Numbered from the stretch's first letter, positions 10,719-23,035 are shown. The stretch is 64,000 bases of DNA from Apiosordaria backusii (GCA_030549205.1 JAUKTV010000008.1:558001-622000), one strand, 5' to 3'. Notes: generated by a model from the letters alone, not told the origin. Program-made: numbers and translations.

Positions 10719-11532
10719 TTATATATTATCCTCCGCAGCTCTGGCCTGCATTTCATGGTATTTGGTCCCTCAGCGGATCTGGATCGTGTAGGGCTCGCGC
10801 ATGCGGAGAATCGTATCGTCTTTTGGGGTGTTTAGATTGATATGTGGTTTTGAGGGGTGTTTTCGTTTGGGTGGCATTGTGCGACGTGGAAGGGGTATTG
10901 GGATGGTAGTTGATGATCTTGAATGAGGTCGACAACGAAGGTTTGTTACGGTTTGTGTTTTGGGATGGGATGGAATGGCATGAGTCGGGCTGAAACAAGA
11001 CGGTTGAAAGTTTCTTTGGGATGGTGGTTTGAGTGGAAAGGTGGAGGGGGCGGGTTAGGGTTGAGTTGCTCTGGCAACAAAGGGGTTCAGGGGCTTGCGG
11101 TGGATTAAAAAATGGAGACCGCTACTTAAAAAAAGGCTTTCAAAGATAGTTAACACGCGTTGAAAGATAGTTGATACGTCTTGAAGATGATTTAATAGGC
11201 GTTTGGATGTAATGGAATGCCTACCAGTTACTTGCAAGGCCTTGCGACTATCTTTTAAAAGGTTTGTTTTATGCAGCAGTCTCTATTCTTTTGTCCACAA
11301 CGTGAGGGGTAAATAGGCGGATCCACAACTTGACATTCCCCAGAGATTTGCTTGATTCGCTGGACCTTCATGATGAGGTCAAGACTGACAATAGATTCAA
11401 GCGCTTGGAGGCATGCTTGAAGCCTTGTTGATCTGGGCAGTTTCATCACGTGGTGCTGACTCAGCAGGGTGTTGCCTAATCCACTGCAGCCTCAACATGC
11501 AGTCTCCTCTCTTTTGATGTCAATGTAACCAG
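10719..11532. other. Intergenic with weak repeat similarity
   Basis: No gene is recognised. The part around 11230-11300 resembles 32200-32260 (shared CAGTCTC.AT.CTTTTGTC and following bases), suggesting an old dispersed repeat. Short GATAGTT-type words recur at 11145-11180. Confidence 0.4.
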
Positions 11533-13971
11533 ATGGCAGATCCTTTATCCGTCGGCGCGAGTGTATTGACTTTCATCGGCCTCGCAGACCGCATCATTCG
11601 CCTGAGCAAATACTGCATCGATGGACTCCAAGACGCCCCCAGCGACATTCGCATGATACACGGCGAAGTGTCATCCCTCAGGGCGATTATCGAGGTTCTG
11701 GCAGAGGCCGATGCTCCATCCCTCTTCGACAACAATGGACCCTTCGCCAGCTGCCACCGCTGCCTTTCAGATCTTGAAGGTCTCCTTCCCGCCGACGCAA
11801 GTTTTGGCCATGCCCGCCGCCGCCTTACCATCGCCGAGCTTGCTTGGCCACTGAAGCAGTCCAAGGCCAGGAAATTATTAGCCGAGCTCTCGCATCACAA
11901 GGCTACTCTTCTCATGGTCATTTCAGGAGACATCATGTGAGTCGCGGGCGCATACAAGGGCTTAGTACCTGCTGCTCATGCCATTTCTTCTTTCTCTAGC
12001 CACGAGCTGCGCGGCATTAAAACGACACTCGACAAGCTGCAAACCGATGTATCTGGTTGGTCCCCTACGCCGTACTCAAACCTCCTACTCTGATCCAATC
12101 TGATCAATCTGTCCAAAAGAATCCGATCGTCGCAATATTCACGTTTGGCTAGAGCAGACGAATCCATCACGACTTCACAATGCTGCCATCAGCAAGCACG
12201 AACCCGACACATGTGCCTGGCTGATACGGTCCACGGAGTGGGAGTCATGGGTCTCATCGAAATCGCCGGATCGAATGCTATGGATTTACGGCATACCCGG
12301 TGCCGGCAAGACGGTGCTAGCATCTTTTGCTACTGAAAAGGTGAAACTCCTTTGCGGAAGCACTTCTGACCACATTTACGCATACTATTATTGCCACTAC
12401 TCGAACGCGCAAGACGAATCCACACCGCTCTTGAGATGGGTGGTTTCTCAAGTGTCTCGCCAATTGGCGTGGGCGCCCCCTGAACTCAAACGCCTGTACG
12501 ACAGAGGCTGCGAGCCCACCATCCCAGAGCTGCAACACGTCCTCGAACTTGCTCTCGCGCGGTGCGAAAGGCTTTTCCTAGTTGTAGATGCCGTTGATGA
12601 GAGCACCCCCAGGGACGAGCTGGTCCGTCTTCTTTCCACCATGACGCTGGACAGCCGATTCCACAAGATTCGCATACTCGCAACCAGCCGTCAATACGGT
12701 GACATTGAGCGCTTCTTCTCCGCAATCTCGACATCTATATCTATGAAGAACTCCTACGTTGATGCAGACATCCAGCGCCACATTCGTGCAAGATTCGACT
12801 CTAGCTTCCGCCTCCGGCGATGGCGTGACTCTTTTCACACAATTGAAAAGGCACTGGTGGCAGGAGCTAACGGCATGTAAGCTGCCTATTTCCCATTCGA
12901 CGCCGGTGGACAGTTCTAACCATAGATAGGTTCCGCTGGGTTGATTGCCAACTGCACAGCATTGAGCGTCTTGGTGATAAGACAAGACTTTCATTCGTCC
13001 TGCAGGACTTGCCCACCGACCTGACCGAGTCCTATGTCAGAATATTCGAGGCCATCCCAGAAGCCGATCGCCAATTCGTCAGCCGGGTTCTCATGTGGGT
13101 GTATGGCGACTCCAGAGCACCCTGGGAAGGTCAAGGCATCAACGCAAAACTATTACTCGAGGCAGTTTCCTTTGACTTGTACGGCAGTAAACACTGCGTC
13201 TTCGACTGGGGATACCTCCAAGATCTTTGTGGCTGCCTCATTGCCATCAGGGACGAGAACTCGGAACAAGGTGTTGCTAATGGTGATGATTTCGCTGGTG
13301 GTGCTGGGTGCTGGGTCACACTCGCACACTACACCGTCTGGGAGTTCCTCACTTCTTCGCATATCTTGTCGACCCGTGTCTCTCAGTTTGCAATGTCCAC
13401 AGAGGCTGCTGACCGGGAGTTTGCACTTAGCATTCTCAGGCACGCTCTGGCGGCAGATCCTGAGGGGGGAGGGACCAACTGGCGGCGTGACCGCGAAGCG
13501 TACTGTCTGGTTCTCGGGTGTACTCTCGGGTGTAGTCTCTTGGGATCCGCATGCCTCCAGACGTCCGAAGATCTGGAACTGTTCTTCCAGTTCTTAAACC
13601 CAAGCAACCCTCATTACCGGCAATTTCGGGCAATCCAATCACGTGCCCTCCGCGGCTCTGTGGATGGTGGATCTCATTTGTTTTTCATTTTGGCAATTCC
13701 CGCTCAGTTTCATGTCCCAGAAGGTGCGAGGGGGCGAAACAATATGGCTGAAATTATGCTTAACTCTCACTTGCTCAATGATTGGTTAGGGAGGCAACCT
13801 TCCATCGACCTGCCGCCTGTTGGTCGATTGCCGCAAGATAGGATCTGGGAGCTTGGCGAACAGCGGGTAGCGGGTGCTTTTATAAGGTTGGATGAATCAG
13901 GGGCTGACACAGAAATCACTTTCGATGGGAGCGGCTGGGGCATCGCATCCCCTCCGACTTGGAGCATTTAG
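11533..13971 (+). CDS. STAND/NLR-like protein: HeLo-like N-terminus plus NACHT, four exons
   Basis: The spliced model is exons 11533-11936, 12000-12055, 12120-12876 and 12930-13971, giving 752 aa. All introns are GT-AG, 53-64 nt, and the phases agree; a CTAAC branch site is clear in the third. Residues 1-135 match the fungal STAND N-terminal HeLo-like domain (MADPLSVGASVLTFIGLADR). The NACHT NTPase has Walker A GIPGAGKT at about 211-218 and Walker B LFLVVDAVDE at about 305-314. The region after it (LPTDLTESYVRIFEAIP, WVTLAHYTVWEFL) is the usual NACHT-associated helical segment. No ankyrin, WD40 or TPR repeats follow, so the protein ends where related proteins carry a ligand-binding repeat array. 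The likely role is cytosolic non-self sensing and cell death, by family. Confidence 0.88.
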
Positions 13972-14490
13972 TGGTGACTCGCGGTTTACTTTCAAGGTAG
14001 ATCACCATCCCCAGCCAAGACGAATAATGCCGCCGATTGAGGGAAATGCACTGTGACTTGTCAGGTACCTTGATTTCACGAGACACAAGAAGAGTAAATA
14101 TACTTAACTATGATGTTTAGCCTCCTGAACTGTTTTTCTAGCTCCCACTTGACGGGCTGTTATACAGACTCCAACCTCGTTGATGGAACTGACCCCGCAT
14201 CTTGTGCATCATAGCCATGAGTCTCGCAACGGCTGGTATTTGTATGGCCGAATTGGAGAAGTCGGAGGAACGGCATGGCATATGCAAGGGCATATTGGCA
14301 ACCATCCCAATCGCCATGCGGTCTGACCCTGAACTTGAGCCACCGGTAGATGCCATTCCCCGCACCATCATCGAAGCTGTTGAAAGACAGACAAACATAT
14401 GTCTTCCAACGCCCACTATGTTGAGGTAGATGACCTATTCAAGTTTTCACTGCTGCACCATCGGCAAATTACTAACTACCATCAGCCAAA
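13972..14490. other. Intergenic between NACHT and VAO-type genes
   Basis: A 75-codon frame at 14202-14429 has no motifs and seems incidental. The interval should contain the promoter of the flavoenzyme gene at 14491. Confidence 0.45.
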
Positions 14491-16514
14491 ATGTCGACGA
14501 CACACCCCCAAACCTACCCTCATCCCGACTATGAAGCCGCCCACCAGCAGACGTATGAACGCGCTCCTCGACACCCGATAGCTCCCATCCCTCTACCTCC
14601 CGGCGTCCGCAAATCCGACTTTGACCTCGCCATTTCCGACTTCATCGAGATTGTCGGCGTGGAATCAGTATTTGTGGGCGAAGGACTGTCTGATTACATT
14701 GATCCCTATGATGTCCACGAACATGATCCCTCCCAGCGCAAGGTGCCTAGTGCAGCTGTTTGGTATAACATATCCCTTCTTTGCTCTCCCTTTGCCCCGT
14801 CCCCATTACCCATTTTCAACTTTCTCCATCTCCGCACCTGCTCATCACCCCATGTTAAACAGCCCCAACTCAACCGAGCAACTCTCCTCCGTCCTCCGAG
14901 TAGCCAACAAGTTCAAAATCCCCCTCTGGCACTTCTCCCGCGGGAAAAATCTCGGCTACGGCGGCCCCGCCCCGCGAGTGAACGGCTCCGTCGCGCTCGA
15001 CTTGCACAAGCTAGACAAGATTATAGAAGTCAACGACGAGTACCACTACGCTGTTGTCGAGCCTGGCGTGACGTTTATCCAGCTGTATGAATACTGCGTC
15101 GAGCATAAGAAGAAAGTCTGGCCTAGTACGCCTAGTTTGGGATGGGGGAGTGTGATTGGGAATGTAAGCACCCCTTTTCTCCCCTCTAATCTTGGCATGA
15201 TAAGGTATGGGTTGGGCTGATAAATGGGGATGGATGATAGACGGTGGATAGGGGCATGGGCTTCGGGATGAATTACGCGCATCATCAGTGCGTGGCTGGG
15301 ATTGAAGTCCTGTTGCCAGACGGGGATTTAGTTCGCACAGGGCAGTGGGGGATTTCGGGATCGCCGTCGGGGTTTTTGTCAAAATTTACGTTTGGCCCGT
15401 CGGTGGAGGGGTTGTTTTTCCAGAGTAATTTGGGGATAGTGACAAAGATGAGCTTGTGGTTGACGCCGCAGCCGCAGGCGTACATGTGCTGCTCTTTTAG
15501 CATGCCGCTTTTTACGGACATGGAGGTCATGGTGGATGTGTTTGGGGAGATGAAGAGGAATGGGACGGTGCAGTCGTGTGTGTGGTTTACTAGTTTGATT
15601 GAAACGCTGTGTATCATGGGGCGGAGGGAGGATTACTGGACGGGCGAGGGGCCGGTGCCGGATTGGAGGCTGGAGGAGCTGAGGCTGGAGACGGGGTTTG
15701 GGCATTGGTATGCGCGGTGGGGGCTTTACGGGCCAAAGAGGATTGTCGAGGCGCAGTTTGAGGAGATCAAGAGTGTGCTTGCACGACGAGCGCCGACGGG
15801 GACGATAAGCAGGAATTTGTATGCCAACCACGAGGAGGATGGGAGGTTGGATGCGTCGACTGTGCCGGATCAGGATGGGCAGATGTTTGTGGGGATTCCG
15901 AGCTTGTGGAGCTTGCCGTTGATTAACTGGCCTATTCCAAAAGACAAGAAAGATGGGAAGGCAGCGCATGGGGATTACGCGCCGGTGATTCCGTCGAATG
16001 GGAAACTGTTGATGGAGTGGATGGAGGTGAGCAAACCAATTTGTGAGGCGAATGGGGTGGAGCTGATGGCGGATTTCTTTATGCATGAGAGACATGTGGT
16101 GTTGATGAATATGTTTACCTGGGACCAGACAGATGCAGCTCAGAAGGCAAAGATGGAGAGGTTGTATTATGGGCTGTATGAGGAGGCAAAGAAGAGGGGG
16201 TATGGGATGTACAGGGGACATGTGAATCATATGGGTGAGTTCTCTTCCTCTTCATCAAAAGTAACAAACTGCTGACAAAGGCAGACCTCATTGCCAATCT
16301 GAATGACTTTAACAATCACGCCTACAACCGCTTTGTGGAGAAGATCAAAGTAAGTGCTACCTTACCTTACACAGGTAATGAGTGAATCCATACTGACAAA
16401 CACAACTTGAAGGACGCTCTGGATCCCAATGGAATCCTTGGACCTGGAAAGCAGGGTATCTGGCCCAACAGATTTCGCCATCTCAGAGAGACCCAGGAAA
16501 AGAAGTTTGACTAA
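14491..16514 (+). CDS. FAD-linked oxidase, vanillyl-alcohol oxidase type, five exons
   Basis: Exons are 14491-14762, 14863-15163, 15241-16234, 16285-16349 and 16413-16514 (577 aa; vanillyl-alcohol oxidase has 560). Introns are GT-AG and 50-100 nt, and the phases all close. The FAD-binding block includes FKIPLWHFSRGKNLGYGG and PRVNGSVALDLHKLDKI, then EPGVTFIQLYEY and GWGSVIGNTVDRG. The later MHERHVV (about residues 472-478) aligns with the region holding the flavin-linking His of vanillyl-alcohol oxidase. YR in GMYRGH aligns with its phenol-binding Tyr-Arg pair. The C-terminus LDPNGILGPGKQGIWP is family-typical. It probably oxidises a para-substituted phenol using oxygen; the actual substrate is unknown. 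It converges on the monooxygenase gene 76 bp away. Confidence 0.92.
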
Positions 16515-16590
16515 ACATGTGGTTGTAATGTATCTCAACGAATTATGTATTGAGGAACTAGTATATCCAACGCGCTAAAGATATGAGCCG

Positions 16591-18102
16591 TCAAATATCT
16601 TTCGATTTGCTCCCAAAAGAATACTGCATGCCATCCTTGACACTTCCAAAAAGCATTGCCCAGACATCCTGCACCCAGTTTGTTCCAGCCTTCCACGGCC
16701 CTACACCTGCAACCAGGGGCAATCTCTTCATCGCCGCGCGAGCATAAGTCGAAGTGAGATTCATCATGGGCTCAGCAGGCAACATGGCCCTCCCAGCCTC
16801 AGGGATATAAGGTGTCGCAGCAGTAGCCCCCGTCTTCTCTTGATGCTTAATCACCTTGATCAAGTTCCTCGTCCGCACATCAACACCGGGGGTCCAGCTG
16901 GCAGCCGTGTAGCCAGTTAGCAGCCCCGCGTTGGGAACACCCTCGATCATGCAAGCGTTCCACACATAGCGCTCCCCCATCGTCTCGTTCACAGGCTTGC
17001 CATCGACGGTGACAGCCGTGGCCGACAGGATCTCCATGTGCAACCCGGTAGCAGTGACAATGATATCCGCCTCGATTTTCTCGCCCCCAGTCTTGACGAT
17101 AATCCCGTCTTTGGTCACCGTGTCGATAACATCCGTTACAATCTTGACGCCGGGCTTGTGGAGCGCCTTGAAGAAATCGGCACCGGGACAGAAGCAGAGG
17201 CGCTGTTCAAAGGGGTTGTACCGGGGATTGAAGTGCTTCTCGATCTCGAAACCTTTGGGTAGCTGTGACTTCATGGCACCGATGACAAACTTGCGCCCAG
17301 CATTGGGAAAGTTGAGAACAAACTGCACGAATGCCGTCTCGGCAAACATTCTCTGGAACCAGTTGATCGTCACTGCCCAGCTGAGGGGCATCCATCTGGA
17401 CAGGGTTTTGACAGTCTTGTCTTTTCTGGGAATGGCGAAGACATAAGACGGACTGCGTTGCAGCATTGTCACCTCCTTGGCCTTTTCTGCGAGGGAAGGC
17501 AACAGCGTGATGGCTGTGGCGCCGGAGCCGATGACGATGATCTTCTTGTTGGTGTAGTCGAGCTTCTCGTCCCAGAATTGGGGGTGGACGACCTGTCCTT
17601 GAAAATTGTCGATGCCAGGGATAGCAGGTGGCAGAACCTTGTCGTAGCTGTAGTAGCCACTGCAGTTGAGCAACCACCACGTCTTGACCTGCTTCTGCTC
17701 CGTCATCCCATCTTCGTGGGTGATTTCCAACTGAAGAATCCACTTTTGCTCATCGGAGCTCCAGTTTGCAGCCTTCACGCGATGGCGCAACCGGATCTTC
17801 TTGTCGATCCCCTCAGACGCAGCACACTCGGCAATGTACGATTTGATGGCGCTGGCGCCGGCCATGCTGTCCTCATAGGGCCACGGTCGCCATGGAAAGC
17901 CATACAGGGCCATGGCGCTGTCGCTCCGGATGCCGGGGTACTTCCAAAAGTCCCATGTTCCACCCAGAGAGTCTCTCGCCTCGAGGATGGCATAGCCGCG
18001 GTGGGGTAGCTGGGTTTGGAGGCGATAGGCAGCGTTGATGCCGGTTAGGCCCGCACCGACAATGACGATGTCAAGCTCCTCGACGGATGTGGTTGGGGCC
18101 AT
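16591..18102 (-). CDS. Flavin monooxygenase, Baeyer-Villiger type
   Basis: The 503-aa enzyme has the first Rossmann motif GAGLTG at residues 16-21, a complete Baeyer-Villiger/FMO fingerprint FQGQVVHPQFWD at 167-178, and an NADPH-binding motif GSGATA at 192-197. It should insert oxygen into ketones or hydroxylate a carbonyl-bearing substrate using FAD and NADPH. The ATG at 18102 is chosen over 18147 because its context is CACCATGG and the Rossmann strand follows directly. The C-terminal part (SATAVTVDGKPV, LTGYTAASWTPGVDV) is intact. It lies tail to tail with the VAO-type gene, which may reflect related aromatic metabolism; this is inference. Confidence 0.92.
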   Translation of the reverse strand: MAPTTSVEELDIVIVGAGLTGINAAYRLQTQLPHRGYAILEARDSLGGTWDFWKYPGIRSDSAMALYGFPWRPWPYEDSMAGASAIKSYIAECAASEGIDKKIRLRHRVKAANWSSDEQKWILQLEITHEDGMTEQKQVKTWWLLNCSGYYSYDKVLPPAIPGIDNFQGQVVHPQFWDEKLDYTNKKIIVIGSGATAITLLPSLAEKAKEVTMLQRSPSYVFAIPRKDKTVKTLSRWMPLSWAVTINWFQRMFAETAFVQFVLNFPNAGRKFVIGAMKSQLPKGFEIEKHFNPRYNPFEQRLCFCPGADFFKALHKPGVKIVTDVIDTVTKDGIIVKTGGEKIEADIIVTATGLHMEILSATAVTVDGKPVNETMGERYVWNACMIEGVPNAGLLTGYTAASWTPGVDVRTRNLIKVIKHQEKTGATAATPYIPEAGRAMLPAEPMMNLTSTYARAAMKRLPLVAGVGPWKAGTNWVQDVWAMLFGSVKDGMQYSFGSKSKDI

Positions 18103-18363
18103 GGTGTGTTTGATGGTGGAATGTTTAGTGAAGACGTCGCTGCCCAATTTCTCCTAAAGCGCCACCTTTTCTCGAGCTTCAGAGCCGTTCCCAATCTTCG
18201 GGGCGGTTCCGATTCTTCCGGGAAGCCCCCGACATTTTTCTGACCCACTGGCCGAAAAGGTGGAGCGGTGTGGGATAATCCGAGCCAACCATCGCACTCG
18301 CTAAAGCGACGCAACCAGGAATCCCTGCCAGCCCCTGCCTGCTTTGGGTAAGACAACTTGGCA

Positions 18364-18399
18364 GATATCTTGGCCGATATCTTGGCCGATATCTTGGCG
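18364..18399. repeat. 12-bp tandem repeat, 3 units
   Basis: Three units of GATATCTTGGCC lie in a row, the last ending in G. Each unit contains a palindromic GATATC. It sits about 260 bp upstream of the Baeyer-Villiger-type start, so it could be a promoter element for that minus-strand gene, but this is not shown. Confidence 0.7.
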
Positions 18400-19701
18400 T
18401 TGACTTCCACCTCCTCCATAACAATGAGTTCAAGTGGGCAAGAATCGCGAAATGGGTGCTGACTGCTGATGGATACAGTGCGCGAAATCTGCTTGTCAAG
18501 AAAGTCAGTGATTTTGGTGTTCCGGAAACACATGTACGCTCCCGGGCGTAGTTTGGTAACATCTGGTGGATGGTATGTTGTTCGCAAAACAGGTTGGGTG
18601 ATTTCGAATCTTGACCACATACGCCTACACAATGGATATCAAGCCTCCAAAGCCAAAACAAACATAGAGAAACTCTTAGGTAGGCCAGGCCACATCACCA
18701 TTTCCCTAATAGTCATGAATTCTACGACAGTCTTTCTGATTGCCAGCAGAGCGTTCCCAGCACATCTTTGTCCCTCGTTTTAGAGTGCTACCAGGCCTGG
18801 CATTGTTTGACCTCTAGCTGTGTACAAGACGATGAACCAGACACCTTCCGGGCGTCAGTGGGGCGAGAGCACTTTGTGTTTGACGGACCACTGACAACAA
18901 AAGATGTGTACTTTGCGGCTCTGGCACCGGCAAGGTCAGGGGGTAGCGCTTGATCAGCGGCTCATGGGGCCGCAGTGTGTTTCTCATGTCTGCCGCCACG
19001 CTGGCATAGATACAGACCTGGGCTCGATCACCGGCTCCAGGGGTCTCAGAGTGCTTCTTGTGCGTCCCCTTATCGCCCGTGACGGGTAGAAACGTGGGTT
19101 GAACGTGCTCCGGCGTGGAGATTGACGTGCGCGTGATATGCTGCGGCAGTATTACCCTGAGACTATCAGCAAAATTTCATTGTTTCCACATGGATTCCAT
19201 TCAACCTACCTGGCAAGACGGCGTCGGGGATATGATCATAACAGTTGAGTCCAACTTCAGACCTGGCTCAGCGCCGAATAGTACGCATAAGATTGTATGA
19301 AGTGGTTTGAAACTCTTCCGATTCCTCTGGCCAAGCGCTAATAGCACGGCGCAACTCTGTTGGCTCGACGATGGGCGAATCTTGCAGTTTTTTCCCCTGA
19401 ACATCTCATCCAAGGACGGACCTCAGCTTGCGGGAATTTCTTCGTTTGCTGTCTTAGTTCCAGTCGTGTCCCTTCCGTGATTTGTAGGTCCTGTACATCA
19501 TCGGATCGGCACGGAGCTCTGGACTTGGAAATTTCTGTTGTAGGACGAAGTCAGCGGGGCCCATGAAGAAAGAAAGGTAGTACAGAATAGTGCCTGTATG
19601 CCACCTCCCATCCACGACGTACATACCCTTCTGGAGAAAAAAAGGTAAACTTTCCGAGCCCGGGAGACACCGCATGCCTTCTGTCTATGTGTGACCGAAT
19701 C
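18400..19701. other. Gene-poor stretch
   Basis: Short open frames on both strands overlap. None carries a motif, except a minus frame at 19454-19675 (LYYLSFFMGPADFVLQQ and following) that reads smoothly but has no recognised family. Confidence 0.35.
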
Positions 19702-19885
19702 TCAGGAGTTAAGATCAAGCCGTGCTGTCAAGTACGGCTCGTGGTCGTCTTCGGGTTTGGTAGAGCCGAATGGGCCGACCGTAGGGCCTTGAACCTGTAT
19801 TTCAACCTGGCCTTCGTGGTTGAAGATGTCCACGTCAGCAGTGAAAGATGCAGGTATGTAGGCAGAGAAACAACTGGAAGAAGCC
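19702..19885 (-). pseudogene. Possible polyketide synthase dehydratase fragment
   Basis: A minus frame ending at TGA 19702-19704 reads YIPASFTADVDIFNHEGQ, then VEIQVQGPTVGPFGSTKPED and EPYLTARLDL. This resembles the end of the dehydratase (hot-dog) domain of fungal highly reducing polyketide synthases, where (D)VDIF..EG.VEIQ(V/I).GL..(S/P)F and DD.E.YL.T are usual. The flanks do not continue as a synthase: the frame stops right after and is unclear before. It is most likely a relic. The match is by eye, and chance similarity cannot be excluded. Confidence 0.4.
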
Positions 19886-22800
19886 TTCGGAGATGGTGAG
19901 GTAGGCCATCGAGCAGTTCTTCTGGAGAGCTCCTGATGGTGATGGTTGGTGAAAAAGGAAGAATACCTTAGTCAGTCAATCGGGACAGGATGAAAGAAAG
20001 CCCTAAGGTCTCTGGGTCCTCTTTGATTGTCAGCCTGTAGCCGGGCGCGCTTTCCACCCAAACCCCCTGGCCCAGCACGCCAGACTGATACCGCCTGAAG
20101 ATTGTACCAGTATGCCCTAACTGCTGATTGTAAGGCAGCAACGGTCTTGCCCTTCCCACATTGGCCAAAAGAAAATCTTTGGGACGTGTACAACTAAATT
20201 CATCCTCATCCCCCGGCTACTCAACAACAGCTCGCGAACATCCTCTATTTCTTCCCTCATCGAGTGGTGCCGACAACGTATGTATATACCTCTTGCCCTT
20301 TCGCTCTTTCCACGATCCTGACATCGCAGAAGCGCCACATCAGATCTTCCCCGGTCGCCCTGTGTAGGTGTATCTCTGCAGCTCCTGTTATTTTCTCGCT
20401 TCGACTTCCCTAACATTGAGCAAGTATCACAGCTTCCTTGTAAGACTTCTTCCCAGGATCCTTCGACGGTGTTTCGGTGTATTGACCTAGAGATATTTAC
20501 AAGCATCCTCTCGTGCAGACAGCCGGCGCCACCACTGCCGAGTATGTAGTCTAGGACGATGGTATTATTGTTCGATTCACTGATTGAAAAGTAGTCCAGT
20601 CTCCTTGCGCTACCTTCTGCCCGCTGCCTACCCTCCATCGTATGTACCACGCCTGGTAATATTCTTTCGGCTTTTTGACAGGAATAAGCATTTGATAGCT
20701 CACCGTCGCTGCTTCATCTGTATGGTTAGTGGTTTCAACTACGGTGGATCTGGCTGACCTGTGGGACCATATTTCTAGTTCCGTCGCTGCCTCGCTCCCC
20801 CTTCTCTCTTCTCGGGGCTGCTGGTATGTCTTCCCTTGTCGTGACTTAGGTAGTTTGGCTAGGCACCACTAACCGCCTAATTGTAGGTACTAACAGAACG
20901 TATCGCCCCCCGACCCTCTTCTTGCCTCGTAAGCGCATCCAACGACAACCACAACGATCCGTCTTCGCGCCTCTCCCCCTGCCGGACTACCACTTCTTAT
21001 CTCGTTTACCTCTGATACGAACTGCTTGGGCGGACAAAGCGGAAATAGAGCAATTGCTTGCATCGACCGGCCTTCGGCGTCGTCTTTCGTGGGTTCTTCT
21101 CCCTTCGAAACTGTCCACTAAACGTCATGTTCCTCCAGTCCTTGGACATATACTGACGTTTTCGACAGAAATGGCGGCCGATAATTCTTTCTCCGCCGCT
21201 GCCTTCGCGCCATCCCGAGGCGTGACCCCTTGCCGTCCGCTCCCTCTCATAGGAGAGGAAGATATCGAGATGGGGGGGATGGTACGTTTGATTTTCATTT
21301 ATTTTGCGTTTTCCTTTTGTCTTGCACCTTTCTCCTGTTTTGTGTCCTCCTTTAGTTTCTTGTCCTCCTTTCGTTCTTCTACTATGTATTCGCGTTCTCC
21401 TTATTCCTATTGGAACCAGGTTTGATGTCCTTGTCGAAGCTCTAATTGAGCATTGGCTATTGATCAGCTGAAGCAGTGGCAAGCAATTCTAGAGTGCTAG
21501 AGGTTGTTTTTAGGGGGTAGTTGGTCTTTTATCACCTGTAGCATTATTTCGGCAGCACTCCTCATGGCTTCTCCGCCCCTTCTACCGCAATCTTCTTGCT
21601 TTATACCTTTGTTAATCGTCTAAGCTTTCTATGCTCGCTCCCAAGTGGGTCAAACCTGCATTTTAAGACTTTGTCTTTTCTCATCCCAGCTTGGCAAAGA
21701 AATGCGTTGTTGCCTTGTCATCTCCTGAGGAAAATCTCTATTCTATGCCTATTTCACCCTGGGGGAGCACTGTTAGAGCCTTGATGGTGGTTCATCTTAC
21801 CTTCTTCTGCGATTTCTATCGAAGTCGCATCAGCCTACTCCTATCCCCACTCCCCATCAGATAACTCTGTTCCAGACAAAGTTGGTTTCAGAAGAAGTTC
21901 TTCTTTCTGAGAGACTGATCGCAGTTCTATATCCCCTTGGACAGCACAGAAGAGTGTTTGTGCCTCGGGGGTATCTTTGCCGACAAACGTGGGCTCTTTC
22001 TTAGCATGTTCCTCCCAGTTATGGAAGGAAGCTTGGGGCGCTCAGAAGCCCTGATATTGATGATGAAATTTGGCGTGCTGTTCGTGGATGCGTGTCTCAT
22101 TCGGAGGACGAAGAAGAGGCTAACCATCCTGATTACCTAGCAGAACCGTCGCCGGCGCCTCCACGCGCAGCCCATCACCGTTCGCTCCTTTTCCCTCGCA
22201 AGAAAGTGCGGCCTCGGCGGTTGGATCGCCGTCTTCGTCGACCTCTGTGTTTTCTCCATGGCCCTCGCGCTCGTGCTTGGTGCCGTTTTGGGGTTGATCC
22301 AGTAAGTTCTTTTTCTCCTGCACATTCTAAACCACGATGACACCTCCTGACAACTTTCGCGTTCACGCGATCGCAGATTTGGGCTTTCCAAGACCGGTTA
22401 AGGTGGAGAGAAAAGGTGGTGTGTGAGGTGGTGGGGAGAAAGAGGGTGAGAAAAGGGGGAAGTGAGGAGGGGATGCGGACCTCTACGATGTTTTTCTTGG
22501 GAGGAGGAAAGCGGGGATGCGGACCTTTACAGTCTTGTTCTTGAGAGAGGGTTTGTTGCATCTGTTCTTGTACTTCAATTTTACTTTTCTCAACAGGAGA
22601 ACCTGTCCTACCCCGTCTGAGACCACATATCACCGATTGACTCTTATCGATACTTTGCTGATGCTCTGCATTTGTACACATCATCTCCAACTAAACCAAC
22701 TAGGTATGAAAATACAAAACACTCCTGCTTTTTCTCCTCAAGTTAGCCTTGTTCGCTCTTTCAATCCTCGCCACCAGAAACAGTCTTCCCTGGCTTCAAA

Positions 22801-23035
22801 TTCTCAACAACAACTTGGTCACGGCATGATTCAGGGGTCTCAAAGTAAAAAAATCAACGGTTTTAAATTTATATGGATACCTAATTCCATGCCATCCCGA
22901 GCCACCATTTTAACCCCCGTTTCTACCCAGCGAGCCCATTATCATCGTCTCATAAAATCATCGAGAATAGAAGGGAAAAGGCAATGAAGAAAAGATAGGA
23001 TCATATCCGTCACCTAGAGGCCAGAATCATCGATA
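19886..23035. other. Gene-poor stretch with unresolved exon-like pieces
   Basis: No complete gene could be built. Exon-like pieces are present on the plus strand: an ATG at 21171 in good context opens a 37-codon frame ending at a GTACGT donor (21282), and a frame after CTAG at 22140 codes for a basic segment followed by a hydrophobic helix ending at a TAA (about 22141-22302). They could belong to one intron-rich membrane protein gene or be chance. Confidence 0.3.

Noticed and set aside
15379..16230. 283-codon minus frame rich in His/Pro/Arg
   Set aside because: It mirrors exon 3 of the VAO-type gene; the composition is that of an antisense shadow.
17458..18009. 183-codon plus frame over the Baeyer-Villiger-type gene
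   Set aside because: It is antisense to strong flavoenzyme motifs and has none of its own.
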